A DNA stretch of 64,000 nt from contig CM055107.1 of NCBI GenBank assembly GCA_029204225.1, positions 20,806,000 through 20,869,999 of the forward strand, written 5' to 3'. The position numbers and the translations under genes were made by a program. Below the pieces are notes generated by a model. The model saw nothing but the letters and a program-made list of their open reading frames with translations. It was not told the DNA's origin and ran no database searches. Every line of letters starts with the position of its first letter. The first letter of the stretch is position 1. Positions 62,666 to 64,000 of this stretch are shown one piece after another. The stretch comes from Diphasiastrum complanatum. Its lineage: Eukaryota; Streptophyta; Lycopodiopsida; Lycopodiales; Lycopodiaceae.

Positions 62666-62680
62666 CTCTCTCTCTCTCTC
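62666..62680 (+). repeat. (CT)7 tail between LINE copies C and D
   Basis: Only 15 bp of CT, the shortest copy-to-copy spacer of the array. Confidence 0.85.
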
Positions 62681-64000
62681 GCGAGGGCCTTGCAGTAGGA
62701 GTGATCCTTGTCCATGGCCAGGAAAGGTAAGGGGAGCCCATTCTCCCCCCCCTCACGGACTTCTACTCGTGGCCAGATGGCCCCTTCACCATTGCTGACG
62801 CTGAGTAGCCAGGAGCCTCCATCGCGGATCTGTACAGATGAGCTAAATGGCCAGGTATCGCGGGTCTCCACGGATCAGGAGCCTCCATCTCGTCTCCACA
62901 GCTGAGTCGCGGGTCTCTACACCATCGCTAGCTGGCCAGGCCTCTCCACGGGTCTCCACTGATGAAAGCAGCTCCATCGCTCCACCAGCTCCACTGATGA
63001 AATCAGCTCCAGCTCTGATATCGTCCACCAGCGCTGCATCCGGCTCCAGCATCGATGCAGATCCGTTGTCTCCTAGCGCTACAACTCCTCCTCTTTCCAC
63101 CAGCGCTCCAGATTCCAAGGATACCACAGTCCCTCTCTCGCTGTCCACCAGCGCTACAAAGGCATTCACTCTTGTTTCTAATCAGTATGCCAATGCTCTC
63201 AATGTTGCTCAGAGACCTCGTGATGGCACTGTTGTGGTTACAGATGGAATCATATGCGGTATGAAAGATGAGACAGTGTTGCCTACAGTCCATACTCCTT
63301 GCCATCCACCTGCTCACTCCTCTTTCTTGATACCTGAGATCTATACACCTGCCAAATCATTCGAGCAATACATTTTCTCGAGCAAATCAAGAACGAATCC
63401 ACCTCACTACGGAAAGAAATGGGACAGCTTCAAACGGTCATTCACACTATGGCCGCTGAACGAGAAATCATGTTAGCCCGGATTACTTCTTTGAAGGCAG
63501 CAATAAGTAACCAAGGAGAACCTACTAAGATTCAAGAGTTGGAAGAGAAGATAGAGCAACATAAGGCTGAGACAAAATCGTGGACTTCTCTGTTCAAGGA
63601 GGATGTTAGGGAGGGTACACCATCCTTCAACCGAGTCATTTCGGCCACCATATCCGAAGAGCGAATGTGAGAATACAAAGCCCTGAATATTAGGGTCCGC
63701 GGAGTTGAAGACACCAACGATCCAATGACTGAAGCAGCCAACTTTCTCTCAAGCACACTCTCTGAAGGGTTGGATAGAACTTGGAGAACCAAGAGAGACC
63801 CCTCTACACTCATAGTTCGCTTCACGAATCTGGAAGAGAGACGGGCAGCTCTCAAACTGCGGACCAAGCTTAGAGGTACACTTATATTTATGGATGATGA
63901 TCTCACTCCCATGCAAGTTGTGGATCGGAAAAAAGCATTTATTGAGGCAAAAGCTTTGGGGAAGAGGGTAATTTATCGGGATGGCAAGGCTCGATACATT
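62681..64000 (+). mobile_element. LINE copy D, 5' part, continues past the window
   Basis: Starts right after the CT tail. ORF1 from ATG 62714 (MARKGKGSPFSPP), frameshift near 62850, Ser/Pro-rich domain, IYTPAKSFEQYIF near 63340, second frameshift near 63420, coiled coil (IQELEEKIEQHKAE), ISATISEERM with a stop at 63668, LNIRVRGVEDTND, TLIFMDDDLTPMQV, VIYRDGKARYI at the edge. Very close to copy B by eye, from the same subfamily. ORF2 would begin beyond 64000. Confidence 0.88.

Overview
The window looks like nuclear DNA of a land plant. It holds parts of two conserved, intron-rich plant genes, both with canonical plant splice sites, and almost everything else is retrotransposon. TE-bloated introns, an R2-like non-LTR element and a remnant like animal/moss transposon proteins hint at a non-seed plant such as a fern. 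That is inference; no marker settles it.

Layout: 1-8712 (+) is the 3' two-thirds of a PDR-type ABCG transporter (15 exons read through without a stop; the first nucleotide-binding domain lies off the left edge). 9004-10516 holds a 5'-truncated Ty3/gypsy element with its LTR, then a LINE endonuclease fragment. 10980-13000 is a decayed probable DNA-transposon gene. 14815-18049 (-) is a broken R2-like LINE. 20302-52317 (-) is the proteasome activator PA200 (29 exons, stop included; about 270 N-terminal residues lie beyond the right edge). The two genes are convergent. Three PA200 introns (about 9.6 kb, 9.5 kb and more than 11.6 kb) are packed with LINE, gypsy and copia copies, often nested.

The most interesting object is one LINE family: L1-like ORF1 with coiled coil plus RRM-like domain, and ORF2 with APE endonuclease, RT and a C-terminal Cys/His cluster. 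Many recognisable ends of this family abut a (CT)n microsatellite, always in the same orientation relative to the element. Copies follow one another head to tail, separated only by (CT)n (52345-64000 on +, 35917-31738 on -). The 3' end carries a small hairpin, an AATAAA-like string and then (CT)n instead of poly(A). One subfamily carries only ORF1 and is present twice with the same architecture. Together this suggests a plant LINE that inserts into (CT)n/(GA)n tracts and extends them, using host introns whose splice sites lie next to such tracts. No ORF2 in the window is intact; the ORF1-only copy at 61514-62488 is open.

Exon borders were set by hand from splice consensus, phase continuity and remembered homologues; no alignment was run.
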